From positions 1,860,001 to 1,924,000 of the forward strand of contig NZ_LT996886.1 of NCBI RefSeq assembly GCF_900343145.1: 64,000 bases of DNA, read 5' to 3'. The stretch's first letter is position 1. Every line of letters begins with the position of its first letter. Of the stretch, positions 32,152 through 41,914 are shown piece by piece. Made by a program: the position numbers and the translations under genes. Under the pieces are notes generated by a model. The model worked only from the letters and a program-made list of their open reading frames with translations, was not told where the DNA came from and did no database searches. This DNA comes from Tessaracoccus timonensis. Its GTDB lineage: Bacteria; Actinomycetota; Actinomycetes; Propionibacteriales; Propionibacteriaceae.

Positions 32152-35100
32152 ATGAGTCATGACTACCGGCGTTACCCGCATATTCACGGCAAACACATCG
32201 TGTTCGTTGCTGACGATGACCTCTGGCTGGGCGAAACGAGTGGGGGCACGGCGGCGCGGTTGACGCGGGGTGAAGAGACGCCACGTTCGCCGAGGTTCGC
32301 TCCGAACGGACGTGACATCGCCTTCGTCTCCACCACCGGCGGCGGTTGGGACCTCTACGTCACGGATGCCGACGGCGGCGCGCGCAGGCTCACATGGCTC
32401 AGCGCCTCGAGGATGCAGGTATCGGGCTGGATTGACGACTCGCACATCATGATCGCCTCGTCGCACGAGACGGTGGCGCGCGGGCTGACGTACCTGTACT
32501 CCGTCTCCCTCGACGGGCGCATCACCCGATTGCCCTACGGCCTCGCCATGGACGCCGCTATCGGGCGGGCGGGCACCGTCGTCGCGAGCCCGAACTTCCA
32601 CGGCCCCCACGACTGGAAGCGCTACCGCGGCGGCATGGCGATCCGGCTCTGGGCCTCCGCCGACGGCCGCTCCGACTGGAAGCGGATTCTGCCCGACACC
32701 GCGGCGAGCCTCGCCGGCCCCAGCTGGTTCGGCGACCGCATCATCTTCACCTCTGATCGCGGCGACGCCGTCCGCGGCCAGGCACAGCTGTGGTCGGTCA
32801 CCGCCACCGGCCGCAACCCGAAACAGCACACCAAGCACGGCTTCGAGCAGGGCTACGTGCGCGACGCCACCACCGACGGCAAGAACATCGTCTACCACGC
32901 ACGCGGCCAGCTGTACCTCATGACCTCGCTCGAGGGGCGCCCGGAGCCCCTCGACCTGCGCACCGCCACCGGGCGCCCACAGCCCGTCTCCATCGCCCCT
33001 GGGGAGCGCCTCGAAGCCATCGTCCCCGACCACGGTGGCGACGGCTCCTTGCTCGAGTGGCGCGGGGCAGCGTACTTCCTCACCCACCGCTCTGGCCCCG
33101 CACGGGCCCTGGCCGACGCGCCCGGCGTGCGCATCCGCGAACCCCGGCTGCTCGGTCGCAGCGGCAAAGCCATCTGGGCCTCCGACGTCGACGGCGAAGA
33201 CTGCCTGGAAATCAAGGGCATCGACGGCGACGGGCCGGTGCGCCGCCTCGCGCAAGGCCGCATCGGACGCGTCGTAGAGCTGCAGTCCAACGCGCAGGGC
33301 TCCAAGGTGGCCGTCGGATCGCACGACGGCACGATCTACCTGCTCGACGTAGCCCGCGGATCGCTGAAGAAAATCGGACGTTCCCCCAATGGCGAGCCCA
33401 GCGGCTTCACTTTCTCACCCGATGGACGCTACCTCGTGTGGCGCGAGGCGATCGCCAACGAGGGCATGCTCGGCAGGCTCGTCGGCTACGACGTCATCGA
33501 CGACGCCTCGTTTACGCTCACCAGGGGTCAATTCAACGACTACTCACCGCAGTTTTCCACCTGCGGCAAGTACCTCATCTTCCTGTCGTCGCGCACCATC
33601 GATCCCAGCTACGACGAGCTCACCTTCGATCTCTCGTTCACCAACACCGTGCGCCCCTGGCTGGTGCCGCTGAGCGCCGAGGAACCGTCGCCCTTCGGTG
33701 TGAGCGCCGACGGTTGGCAGATCAGCGAGGCCGATGACGACTCCAGCGCCACCGACGAGGCCAAGAAGGACGACCAAGACAGCAGCGACCTTCCGCAAGG
33801 AAGCCTCGACGTGGACGGCTTTGAAGACCGCCTCTCGGTGTTTCCCGTCCCCAGCGGGCAGTTCCGCGGCGTGTCTCCCGTCGCCGACGGCGTCATCTGG
33901 ACCCGCTCCACCGCCGGGAGTGCGGTGCTGGGCGACGGCCGCGTCGGCACCGAGGACGCCAAGGACCTCGTCGAGCACTTCTCGTTCAAACAGCGCAAGA
34001 CGACGGTGGTCGTCGACGCGTGCGACTCCGTGGCCGTATCCGGTAACGGTGAGCGTCTCGTCGTGCGTTCTGGCGACGAGGTGTGGGTGCAACCCTCCGA
34101 TTCGAAACCGGACGACGACAGGATTGGCGTGGACCTCAGCCGTCTCCGCCGCGACGTCGACCCCGTCGCCGATTGGCAGCAGATGTTCGACGAGACCACA
34201 CGCCTCATGGCCAGCCACTTCTGGCGCGAGGACATGGACGGCGTCGACTGGAAATCGGTGGTTGCCCAGTACCGCCCGCTCGTCGGTCAGCTCGCCACCT
34301 ACGACGACCTGGTCGACCTGCTGTGGGAAGTCATCGGCGAACTGAACACGTCGCACAGTTACGTGATTCCGCCCAATACGGGGGAGCGTTCGCCCGTCGG
34401 CTGGCTCGGCGCCGAATTCCGGCGCAACTCCAAGCAGGAGATCGTGATCGACCGTATCCTGCCGGGCGAATCCTCGGATCCCCGCGCACGTTCCCCGCTG
34501 CTGGCGGCGGGTGTCGGCGCGGAGCCCGGCGACGTGATCCTCGCCATCGATGGTCATCCCACCGCCGAAGCGAAACACATAGGCGAGCTGCTCGTCGGAA
34601 CTGCGGAGAAAGCGATTGAGCTCACGCTCGCCCGGGGGCGCATGAAGCGCCGTGTCGCGGTGGTGCCGGTGGCCTCCGAGGTGCCGCTGCGCTACCACGA
34701 ATGGGTGAAACACAACGTGCGATACGTTGATCGCGCTTCCGACGGCAAGCTCGGCTACGTGCACGTGCCCGACATGACCGCCTTCGGTTGGGCCGAGTTC
34801 CACCGACTCATCGGCGAGGCAACCCAGCGCGACGGCATCGTCGTCGACGTGCGGTACAACGGCGGAGGCCACACCTCCGAACTCGTGTTGGAGCGGCTGA
34901 TGCGCAAGGTGGTTGCATTCACGGGCGCGCGCCACCTCGACGGCTTCGGCACCTACCCGGCGCAGGGCCTGCGCGGCCCCGTCGTGTTCGTCACCAACCC
35001 GTACGCTGGATCCGACGGCGACATCGTCACCCTCGCTGCCCAGGAACACGGGCTCGGTCCGGTGGTGGGGGAGCGCTCCTGGGGTGGCGTGATCGGCATC

Positions 35101-35349
35101 GACGGACGCTTCCAGCTCGTCGACGGCACCGAGGTCACGCAGCCGCGCTACTGGATCCAGTTTGAGCGCTCCGGGATGCGCGTCGAGAACCACGGCGTTG
35201 ACCCCGACATCGAGGTGGAGATGACGCCCGACAGCTGGGAATCCGATAAGGATCCGCAGCTCGACGCGGCCATCGCGGAGGCCTTGCAGCGGCTCCAGCG
35301 CATTCCCGCAAAGGAACCCAAGCCGCTGGGCGCACCGCGCTTCGCCTGA
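32152..35349 (+). CDS. Tricorn protease homologue, S41 family
   Basis: 1065 residues, matching archaeal tricorn in length. Order: a beta-propeller pair (~1-620, WD/PD40-like repeats such as PRFAPNGRDIAFVS and FTFSPDGRYLVW), an acidic linker near 525-545, a C1 domain, a PDZ domain (~745-830), and the C2 peptidase core. The catalytic residues keep tricorn spacing: S734-H735 (NTSHSY), S954-D955 (AGSDGD) and E1012 (VENHGV), compared with 745/746, 965/966 and 1023 in the Thermoplasma enzyme. It cuts peptides released by Clp or the proteasome; the aminopeptidase PepN coded at 9700 could finish them. Cytosolic, no signal peptide. Confidence 0.92.
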   Translation: MSHDYRRYPHIHGKHIVFVADDDLWLGETSGGTAARLTRGEETPRSPRFAPNGRDIAFVSTTGGGWDLYVTDADGGARRLTWLSASRMQVSGWIDDSHIMIASSHETVARGLTYLYSVSLDGRITRLPYGLAMDAAIGRAGTVVASPNFHGPHDWKRYRGGMAIRLWASADGRSDWKRILPDTAASLAGPSWFGDRIIFTSDRGDAVRGQAQLWSVTATGRNPKQHTKHGFEQGYVRDATTDGKNIVYHARGQLYLMTSLEGRPEPLDLRTATGRPQPVSIAPGERLEAIVPDHGGDGSLLEWRGAAYFLTHRSGPARALADAPGVRIREPRLLGRSGKAIWASDVDGEDCLEIKGIDGDGPVRRLAQGRIGRVVELQSNAQGSKVAVGSHDGTIYLLDVARGSLKKIGRSPNGEPSGFTFSPDGRYLVWREAIANEGMLGRLVGYDVIDDASFTLTRGQFNDYSPQFSTCGKYLIFLSSRTIDPSYDELTFDLSFTNTVRPWLVPLSAEEPSPFGVSADGWQISEADDDSSATDEAKKDDQDSSDLPQGSLDVDGFEDRLSVFPVPSGQFRGVSPVADGVIWTRSTAGSAVLGDGRVGTEDAKDLVEHFSFKQRKTTVVVDACDSVAVSGNGERLVVRSGDEVWVQPSDSKPDDDRIGVDLSRLRRDVDPVADWQQMFDETTRLMASHFWREDMDGVDWKSVVAQYRPLVGQLATYDDLVDLLWEVIGELNTSHSYVIPPNTGERSPVGWLGAEFRRNSKQEIVIDRILPGESSDPRARSPLLAAGVGAEPGDVILAIDGHPTAEAKHIGELLVGTAEKAIELTLARGRMKRRVAVVPVASEVPLRYHEWVKHNVRYVDRASDGKLGYVHVPDMTAFGWAEFHRLIGEATQRDGIVVDVRYNGGGHTSELVLERLMRKVVAFTGARHLDGFGTYPAQGLRGPVVFVTNPYAGSDGDIVTLAAQEHGLGPVVGERSWGGVIGIDGRFQLVDGTEVTQPRYWIQFERSGMRVENHGVDPDIEVEMTPDSWESDKDPQLDAAIAEALQRLQRIPAKEPKPLGAPRFA

Positions 35350-35359
35350 TCCTAGATGA

Positions 35360-35383
35360 GCCCCGCCTTGCCACAGGCGGGGC
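35360..35383 (+). terminator. Terminator after tricorn gene
   Basis: GCCCCGCC (35360-35367) pairs with GGCGGGGC (35376-35383) around an 8 nt loop, 10 nt after the stop. Confidence 0.75.
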
Positions 35384-35412
35384 GCGTGCTCTACCTTGAT
35401 GGGGCAGGCGTC

Positions 35413-35434
35413 CGCCTGCGCAGGCGTTTTGGAC
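35413..35434 (+). promoter_or_regulatory. Small hairpin before the rtcB-leader mini-ORF
   Basis: GCCTG and CAGGC pair around CG, and flanking GTCC and GGAC can extend the stem. It ends a few bases before the ribosome binding site AAAGGAG of the mini-ORF at 35444, so it could influence its translation. Confidence 0.4.
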
Positions 35435-35443
35435 CGAAAGGAG

Positions 35444-35524
35444 ATGACGATGAACCAGTGCTCCCGACTGCAGCGTGAGAAGTTCTTCGTCTTCTGTGAC
35501 CGGTCCGCCGTGCCGTCTACCTGA
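35444..35524 (+). CDS. Putative 26-residue leader peptide upstream of rtcB
   Basis: The frame ATG ACG ATG AAC ... ACC TGA has AAAGGAG just upstream; the second ATG (35450) is at the better distance. The product, 26 or 24 residues, starts MTMNQCSRLQREKFF and contains two Cys and three Phe in its middle. A strong terminator hairpin follows 22 nt after the stop and rtcB starts 40 nt beyond that. Leader peptide, terminator, then structural gene is the layout of transcription attenuation. It could alternatively be an independent small gene. No known leader family was recognised. Confidence 0.5.
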   Translation: MTMNQCSRLQREKFFVFCDRSAVPST

Positions 35525-35546
35525 CGCACACCCAAACACTTCCTTA

Positions 35547-35579
35547 CAAGGGCCCGGTCAGCGCGCGACCGGGCCCTTG
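35547..35579 (+). terminator. Terminator/attenuator hairpin before rtcB
   Basis: CAAGGGCCCGGTC (35547-35559) pairs perfectly with GACCGGGCCCTTG (35567-35579), followed by TTGTGTG. It lies between the mini-ORF and rtcB. Confidence 0.8.
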
Positions 35580-35618
35580 TTGTGTGCCTGCACCCATATG
35601 AACGAAAGGAACAGACCA

Positions 35619-36830
35619 ATGGTCACCACCCTGCCCACGGCACTGCCCGGCTCGGACGCCGACGTGCTCCTGTGGGCCGACCCGTCGGAAGTCGAGGACG
35701 CAGCCCTGCAGCAGCTGCGCAACATCGCGTCGCTCCCGTGGGTCAATCGTGTCCGCGTTATGCCCGACGTGCATCTCGGCAAGGGAGCCACCGTCGGATC
35801 CGTGATCGCAATGCGCGACGCCGTCGCGCCCTCTGCGGTCGGCGTCGACATCGGCTGCGGCATGATCGGCGTCCGCACGAGCCTCACCGCAGACGACCTC
35901 CCCGAGGACCTCTCTGCGCTTCGGCTCGCCATCGAGGCGGCGGTCCCCGTCGGCTGGCACCAGCATGACAGCCACGCCCCCATCCTCGACGACAACCCGC
36001 GCCTGGCTGCGCAGTTCGATCCGCTCGTACGCGGCTTCGACGAGCTGCGCGCGCCGAACGTGGGGGATCGTCGGCAGAAGATGGTGGCGCAGTGCGGCAC
36101 CCTCGGCGGCGGAAACCACTTCATCGAGGTCACGCTCGACGATGACGACCGCGTGTGGCTCATGCTGCACTCCGGGTCACGCAACATCGGCAAGGAGATC
36201 GCGGAGCGCCATATCGCGACGGCGAAGACGCTCAACCACAACCTCGATCTGCCCGACCGCGACCTCGCCGTGTTCCTCGCGGGCACCGACGAGATGGCGG
36301 CGTACCTCCACGACCTCTACTGGGCGCAGGCCTACGCGAAGACCAACCGCGAGGTGATGATGGCGCTGGTGCAGGCCGTCGTCGTGCAGCACTTCCCGCA
36401 CGTGCGCTTCGACGAGGGCGTGAACTGCCACCACAACTACGTCTCGGAAGAGACGTACGACGGTGTGGAGCTCGTCGTGACCCGCAAGGGCGCCATCCGC
36501 GCGGGGCGCGGCGATCTGGGGCTCATCCCGGGCTCCATGGGAACAGGCTCCTACGTGGTGCGCGGCCTCGGCAACGAGGTGGGCCTCAACTCCGCTTCGC
36601 ACGGCGCAGGACGCCGGATGTCCAGGCGGGCAGCGAAGCGCGCGTTCACCGTCGATGACCTCGCGGCACAGACCGCAGGCATCGAGTGCCGCAAGGACGA
36701 GGGTGTGCTCGACGAGATCCCCGGCGCCTACAAAGACCTCGCCAAGGTCATTGAGGCGCAGACCACCGGCGAGCAGCCGCTGGTTGAGGTGGTCGCGCGG
36801 TTGCGCACTATCCTGTGCGTGAAGGGGTGA
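35619..36830 (+). CDS. rtcB: RNA-splicing ligase RtcB
   Basis: 403 residues from the ATG at 35619, with GAAAGGAA as ribosome binding site; the frame upstream crosses the terminator and is not used. Motifs: PDVHLGKGATVG, the metal-binding DIGCGM, GGGNHFIEV, LHSGSRNIG, NCHHNY and GSMGTGSY. H328 in ASHGAGRRMSR is the histidine guanylylated during catalysis. RtcB joins 2',3'-cyclic phosphate or 3'-phosphate ends to 5'-OH ends, as made by toxin nucleases. No archease gene is next to it. It is preceded by an attenuator-like leader and converges with valS across a shared hairpin. Confidence 0.94.
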   Translation: MVTTLPTALPGSDADVLLWADPSEVEDAALQQLRNIASLPWVNRVRVMPDVHLGKGATVGSVIAMRDAVAPSAVGVDIGCGMIGVRTSLTADDLPEDLSALRLAIEAAVPVGWHQHDSHAPILDDNPRLAAQFDPLVRGFDELRAPNVGDRRQKMVAQCGTLGGGNHFIEVTLDDDDRVWLMLHSGSRNIGKEIAERHIATAKTLNHNLDLPDRDLAVFLAGTDEMAAYLHDLYWAQAYAKTNREVMMALVQAVVVQHFPHVRFDEGVNCHHNYVSEETYDGVELVVTRKGAIRAGRGDLGLIPGSMGTGSYVVRGLGNEVGLNSASHGAGRRMSRRAAKRAFTVDDLAAQTAGIECRKDEGVLDEIPGAYKDLAKVIEAQTTGEQPLVEVVARLRTILCVKG

Positions 36831-36835
36831 GCAGA

Positions 36836-36875
36836 TTCGTCGGGAGGCGTCTCAGCCGAGGCGCTTCCCGACGAA
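36836..36875. terminator. Bidirectional terminator between rtcB and valS
   Basis: TTCGTCGGGAGGCG (36836-36849) pairs with CGCTTCCCGACGAA (36862-36875) with one G-T pair, between convergent genes. Confidence 0.75.
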
Positions 36876-36907
36876 CGACCTCCCCGAAGCCGGTCGCAGC
36901 GGGAGTA

Positions 36908-39448
36908 TCACTCCTGCGCGGCAAGCTCCACGTCGACGGCGAGCTCGTCGCCGCCGACGGTCCACGACACGTCACCGACGATGCGCCCGACGGCGCGCAG
37001 GTCGCTTTCGATGGTGCGCAGCCGCTCCAGCACGTCAGCGGGGCCACTGAATGCGGCCTTCACGACCTCCGTGCGCATCGACACCTTCGCGTTCGACTTC
37101 GCACCACGGATCACGATGAGCGCCGACGCCACGTCGTCCATGAGCTCGGTGTCGGCCTCAGGCAGCTCGTCGACGGTGGGCCAAGCCGAGCGGTGGATGG
37201 AGCCGTCGCGGAACCAGCTCCACGTCTCCTCCGTCACGTACGGCAGGAACGGCGCGAGCAGGCGCAGCTGTACGTCCAGCGCGTGCTGCAGCGCGGCCTT
37301 CGCGGAGCGGGACCCCTCGTCGTCGGAGTAGGCGCGCTCCTTCACGAGCTCGATGTAGTCGTCGCAGAATGCCCAGAAGAATTGCTCCGCGGCCTCGAGC
37401 GCCGACGTGTAGTCGTACGCGTCGAACGCCTGGGTGGCCTGCGCCACCACGCCCCGCAGCGAGGCGAGCAGCGCACGGTCGAGCGGGTTGGTGACCTCAT
37501 CGAGCGTGAACTCACCCTCCGCGCGAGACAGCGCGAACTTCGATGCGTTCAGCACTTTCATAGCCAGGCGGCGGCCCACCTTCATCTGCGACTCGTCGAA
37601 CGGCGAATCAAGCCCCGGGCGGGCCATGGCTGCGCGCCAGCGCACGGCGTCCGAGCCGAACTTATCGAGGATCTCGGTGGGCACCACCACGTTGCCCTTC
37701 GACTTGGACATCTTCTTGCGGTCGGGGTCGACCACGAAACCCGAAATCGTGGCGCGCTTCCACGGCAACGAATCGAACTCGAAGTGGGAGCGCACGACGC
37801 GGGAGAACAGCCAGGTGCGGATGATGTCGTGAGCCTGCGGAGCCACATCCATCGGGAATGTGAGGTTGAACAGTTCCTCGTCGCGCTGCCAACCGCAGGC
37901 TAGTTCGGGGGTGAGCGACGACGTCGCCCACGTGTCCATCACGTCCGGGTCCGCCATGAAGCCGTCCGCCTGACCGCGCTGGGATTCGTCGTAGCCCTCG
38001 GGCGCCTGAGACATCGGGTCGACGGGCAGCTCGGCCTCGTCGGGGACGATCGGGTGATCATAGTCGGGCTCGCCGTCGGCATCGAGCGGATACCAGACGG
38101 GGAACGGCACGCCGAAGAACCGCTGGCGCGAGATCAGCCAGTCGCCGTTGAGGCCTTCCACCCAGTTGTCGTAGCGGTGCCGCATGTGCTCGGGCACCCA
38201 CTGCAGCTCCTCGCCGCGGGCGCGCAGCTTGGCCTTGAGCTCGTCGTCACGGCCACCGTTGGAGATGTACCACTGCCTGGTGGCGACGATCTCGAGCGGC
38301 TTGTCGCCCTTCTCGAAGAAGTTCGCCTTACGGGTGGTGGCCTTCGGCTCCTCGGTCATCGCGCCGGATTCGCGCAGCATCGCGACGGTGGCCTCGCGGG
38401 CGGAGAACACCGTCTTGCCGGCGAGCTGCTCGTAGGGCTCGGTGTTGGTGACCCACTCGGGCGTCTCGCGCACAAACCGCCCGTCGCGGCCAATCACCGT
38501 GCGCGTGGGGAGGTCGAGCTCGCGCCACCAGGTGACGTCGGTGAGATCACCGAAGGTACAGCACATGGCGATGCCGGCGCCCTTGTCGGGCTCCGCGTCG
38601 CGGTGGGCGAGGACGGGAATCTCCACGCCGAACACCGGCGACGTCACCGTCTGCCCAAACAGGTCTTGGTAGCGCTCGTCGTCGGGGTGCGCGATGAGCG
38701 CACACACGCTCACCAGCAGCTCGGGGCGGGTGGTTTCGATGAAGACGGGGGAGCCGTCGGCCTTCGTGAAGGCGACGCGGTGGTAGGCGCCGGGGTAGTC
38801 GCGGGCTTCGAGCTCGGCCTGCGCGACGGCGGTCTGGAACGTCACATCCCACAGCGTCGGCGCATGGTTCATGTACGCCTCGCCACGCTGCAGGTTGCGC
38901 AGGAAGGCCTTCTGGGCGATGGCCTGGGTGTCGCGCCCGATCGTGGTGTAGAGCAGATCCCAGTCGACCGAAAGCCCAAGCCTGCGCCACAGCGCCTCGA
39001 ACACCTGTTCGTCGATGGCCGTCAGTTCCTCGCACAGCTCGATGAAATTGCGACGAGACACCGCTACCTGGCGCTTCGGGTCAGGCTTGGCGGGAGGCTG
39101 GAACTCGGGGTCGTAGGGCAGCGACGGATCGCAGCGCACGCCGTAGTAGTTCTGCACGCGGCGCTCGGTTGGTAGGCCGTTATCGTCCCAACCCATGGGG
39201 TAGAACACTTCCTTGCCGCGCATGCGCTGGTAGCGGGCCACCACGTCGGTGTGGGTGTAGCTGAATACGTGACCGACGTGCAGCGAGCCGGAGACGGTGG
39301 GCGGCGGGGTGTCGATGGAGAACACGGCTTCGCGGGAGGCCGGGCGACGGAACGCGTACGTGGCTTCGTCGCTCCACACCTTGCCCCACTTCTCCTCGAG
39401 GCCTTCGAGGGACGGCTTGTCGGGGATGCGGGATTGCAATTCGGTCAT
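36908..39448 (-). CDS. valS: Valyl-tRNA synthetase
   Basis: 846 residues. The class I HIGH motif appears as [10 protein letters not shown] near residue 55, and KMSKSKG is at ~579-585. The editing domain lies between (~190-330). The anticodon-binding helical domain follows the catalytic core and the C-terminus is short, without the long coiled coil of many ValS, as in several actinobacterial homologues. It charges tRNA-Val. The start ATG is 7 nt after TAAGAT on the minus strand, with no ribosome binding site. Confidence 0.96.
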   Translation of the reverse strand: MTELQSRIPDKPSLEGLEEKWGKVWSDEATYAFRRPASREAVFSIDTPPPTVSGSLHVGHVFSYTHTDVVARYQRMRGKEVFYPMGWDDNGLPTERRVQNYYGVRCDPSLPYDPEFQPPAKPDPKRQVAVSRRNFIELCEELTAIDEQVFEALWRRLGLSVDWDLLYTTIGRDTQAIAQKAFLRNLQRGEAYMNHAPTLWDVTFQTAVAQAELEARDYPGAYHRVAFTKADGSPVFIETTRPELLVSVCALIAHPDDERYQDLFGQTVTSPVFGVEIPVLAHRDAEPDKGAGIAMCCTFGDLTDVTWWRELDLPTRTVIGRDGRFVRETPEWVTNTEPYEQLAGKTVFSAREATVAMLRESGAMTEEPKATTRKANFFEKGDKPLEIVATRQWYISNGGRDDELKAKLRARGEELQWVPEHMRHRYDNWVEGLNGDWLISRQRFFGVPFPVWYPLDADGEPDYDHPIVPDEAELPVDPMSQAPEGYDESQRGQADGFMADPDVMDTWATSSLTPELACGWQRDEELFNLTFPMDVAPQAHDIIRTWLFSRVVRSHFEFDSLPWKRATISGFVVDPDRKKMSKSKGNVVVPTEILDKFGSDAVRWRAAMARPGLDSPFDESQMKVGRRLAMKVLNASKFALSRAEGEFTLDEVTNPLDRALLASLRGVVAQATQAFDAYDYTSALEAAEQFFWAFCDDYIELVKERAYSDDEGSRSAKAALQHALDVQLRLLAPFLPYVTEETWSWFRDGSIHRSAWPTVDELPEADTELMDDVASALIVIRGAKSNAKVSMRTEVVKAAFSGPADVLERLRTIESDLRAVGRIVGDVSWTVGGDELAVDVELAAQE

Positions 39449-39455
39449 GCCAGCG

Positions 39456-39461
39456 ATCTTA
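39456..39461 (-). promoter_or_regulatory. -10 hexamer of leaderless valS
   Basis: TAAGAT on the minus strand, 7 nt before the valS ATG at 39448. Confidence 0.5.
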
Positions 39462-39508
39462 GTGGCAAGCCCCGCATCACGCAGTTTCGCTCAGCCCCCG
39501 AATACGAG

Positions 39509-39542
39509 TGAGAGCCCGCAACCGAGGTGGCGTGCGGGCTCT
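39509..39542 (-). terminator. Terminator after DsbA-like gene
   Basis: GAGAGCCCGCA (39509-39519) pairs with TGCGGGCTCTC (39532-39542) around 12 nt. It separates the DsbA-like gene from valS on the same strand. Confidence 0.8.
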
Positions 39543-39557
39543 CAAGCGACGTTGGCG

Positions 39558-40382
39558 TTACTTTTTCTCGAGCGGCTGGTGGGTGGGAGCGTCGGTGCCC
39601 TCCTGCGCCTTGGTGATGGCATCCAGGAGCGACGCGGCGTCGGGCTGGATGAGCCGCTCGCCGGTCTCGGGGTTGCCGAAGATGAGCTTCTGTCCATTCA
39701 CCACATAGGTGGGCGTGCCGGTGGCGCCGGATTCCATGAAGGCCTTGTGTGATTTCTCTGCGAAGTCCTTGTACGCCCGCGTCCGCAGCAATTCCTGGAA
39801 CTGCTTCAAATCGTCGCCCTCGATGCCTGCCTGCTTCGCGAACTTCTCACGCAGGTCTTTTTCTGGGTAGTACGAGCTCTGGTTCTGGAACAGCACATCC
39901 GCGTACTGCCGGTACTTGCCGAAGGCGTCTGCCGTCGCGGCAGCGATCGCAGCGCGGTACGACGGGCCTGCTTCAGTCTCACCATCCATGAAGTACGCAG
40001 TGCGGTGCTCGACGGTGATCTTGCCCTGAGCAACGAGCTCTTCCAGTGCAGGTCCATAGGTGACCTGGTACTCAGCGCAGTGCGGACACAGGAAGTCGGT
40101 GTACGCGATGACGTTGGGCACCCCGTCGGTGGGCATCTTGGCATCTTGCATGATGCCGCCCTCCGCCGTGGCATTCGGCGGGGTCTGCTGGTTCTCCGTC
40201 ACCTCGACGCCCCGATTGCTCAGGATCGGTGGGATGGCCACCACCGCAATCACGACGATGAGCGCCAACGCCACGATGCCGGCGCCGATGCCGATGACCC
40301 GGTTTCTGCGCCGTCGCTGTTGTTCGAGTTCCTGCTGCTGGCGCAGCATGGCGCGGCGGCTGAGATTTTGGTTGTTCGCCAT
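39558..40382 (-). CDS. Membrane-anchored DsbA-like thioredoxin-fold protein
   Basis: 274 residues. A basic, Gln-rich cytosolic N-terminus (~1-28) precedes one membrane helix (~29-52), so the rest is outside. The thioredoxin-fold DSBA-like domain has the active site C99-P-H-C102 (TDFLCPHCAEY) and the cis-Pro region GATGTPTYVVNG. CPHC is the motif of oxidising DsbA. It probably forms disulfides in exported proteins, such as the vWA protein in this window. Divergent from folC across 194 bp. Confidence 0.9.
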   Translation of the reverse strand: MANNQNLSRRAMLRQQQELEQQRRRRNRVIGIGAGIVALALIVVIAVVAIPPILSNRGVEVTENQQTPPNATAEGGIMQDAKMPTDGVPNVIAYTDFLCPHCAEYQVTYGPALEELVAQGKITVEHRTAYFMDGETEAGPSYRAAIAAATADAFGKYRQYADVLFQNQSSYYPEKDLREKFAKQAGIEGDDLKQFQELLRTRAYKDFAEKSHKAFMESGATGTPTYVVNGQKLIFGNPETGERLIQPDAASLLDAITKAQEGTDAPTHQPLEKK

Positions 40383-40576
40383 CGTGGTGTCTCTCCAAGC
40401 AATCCTGATTCAGGGTTCAATGAAACGCAACGACTCGCGGTGCCGTTTTGTTCCGTATCACTCGAGTTGCAGTGTAGTGGAGCCTTGCTGGTGCTCGACG
40501 CCCCGATATCGCCGCCTGTGGCCGTGCGCCTCGAAAGTGGGCACTTCCAACCGTCAGGGCCTACGATCAAGGCATC

Positions 40577-41914
40577 ATGCACGAGACGTACCGCGAGCTC
40601 ACTGCTCAACTCACTGCCCGCTGGCCGGAACACCGGGTGGCGCCCAGTCTGAAGCGCATCGCCGCGCTCATGGACCTCCTGGGAGATCCGCAGCGCGCGG
40701 TCCCTGTCATCCAGGTTGCGGGCACCAACGGCAAGGGTTCGACGGCGATCATGATCGACGCGCTCTTGCGCGCTAGCGGGTTGCGCACGGGGCGGTTTTC
40801 GTCGCCACACCTCACTGACGTTCGGGAACGTATCTGCATCGACGGGGTACCCATCTCGCAGGAGGACTTCGTCGCGGTGTGGGAAGACATCGAGCCCTAC
40901 GTGCGCATGGTGGATGGTGAGCGCCACGACGACGTCGCGATGACCTTCTTCGAGGTGATCACCGGCCTCGCCTATGCCGCATTCGCTGACGCACCCGTCG
41001 ACGTGGCCGTGATGGAAGTCGGGCTCGGAGGCCGCTGGGACGCTACCAGCGTCGCTGACCCGCAGGTAGCTGTCATCTGCCCCGTCGGACTGGATCACAC
41101 GCACATCCTCGGCTCCACCATCCAGGAGGTCGCGGGCGAGAAGGCCGGCATCATCAAGGAAGGCGCGACGGCGGTGCTCGCCGGGCAAGATCCAGCGGCG
41201 GCACCCGTGCTGCTGGAGCGCGCCGTCGAGGTAGGCGCCCGCGTCAAGGCCGAGGGCCCCGATTTCGGGCTCATCGACCGCCAGGCTGCCATCGGCGGAC
41301 AGCTGCTGCGCATCGCGACGGAGGGAGGACCTGTCGGTGACGTGTTCCTCCCGCTGTTCGGCGAGCACATGGCGCGCAACGCGGCGCTGTCGGTCGCCGC
41401 CGTGGAGGCATTCCTGGGCGGGAAACCGCTGCATCCGGAGATCATCGTCGAAGGGCTCGGCCAGGTGGAGGCGCCGGCACGGCTCGAACGCGTGCGCACG
41501 TCGCCCCCCATCGTCATCGACACCGCCCATAACCCGCAGGCGGCTCTCGCCACCGCGAAGGGATTCAGCGAAGCGTTCACCTTCCAGCCGACCATCGGCG
41601 TCGTCGCGATGATGCAAGACAAAGACTCCCGTGAAGTGCTGCGCATCTTCTCGGAGATCATGGACGTCATCGTCATCACCAAAGTGCAGTCTTCGCCGCG
41701 AGCACGCGAGATTGCCGAGCTCGCTGAGGAGGCGCGGGAATTCTTCCCCGACGGTGTGATCCACCAGTCGGCAACCATGGCCGAGGCGCTCGACACCGCA
41801 GTGATGCTCGCAGACACACTCTCCGAACACGCCGGCATCCTCGTCGCCGGCTCCGTGATCGCGGCGGGAGAAGCCTGCGCGCTGCTGGCGAAGGACACCA
41901 CCGATGAGGCTTGA
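40577..41914 (+). CDS. folC: Bifunctional folylpolyglutamate / dihydrofolate synthase
   Basis: 445 residues. The Mur-ligase ATP loop VAGTNGKGST starts at residue 50, followed by FSSPHLTDVRERI. The middle has EVGLGGRWDATSV and LDHTHILG, and the C-terminal domain has IDTAHNPQAA. It adds glutamate to folates. folC, a DUF4233 gene and ndk follow each other with overlaps, an arrangement standard in actinobacteria. A TACGAT box ends 9 nt before the ATG. Confidence 0.95.
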   Translation: MHETYRELTAQLTARWPEHRVAPSLKRIAALMDLLGDPQRAVPVIQVAGTNGKGSTAIMIDALLRASGLRTGRFSSPHLTDVRERICIDGVPISQEDFVAVWEDIEPYVRMVDGERHDDVAMTFFEVITGLAYAAFADAPVDVAVMEVGLGGRWDATSVADPQVAVICPVGLDHTHILGSTIQEVAGEKAGIIKEGATAVLAGQDPAAAPVLLERAVEVGARVKAEGPDFGLIDRQAAIGGQLLRIATEGGPVGDVFLPLFGEHMARNAALSVAAVEAFLGGKPLHPEIIVEGLGQVEAPARLERVRTSPPIVIDTAHNPQAALATAKGFSEAFTFQPTIGVVAMMQDKDSREVLRIFSEIMDVIVITKVQSSPRAREIAELAEEAREFFPDGVIHQSATMAEALDTAVMLADTLSEHAGILVAGSVIAAGEACALLAKDTTDEA

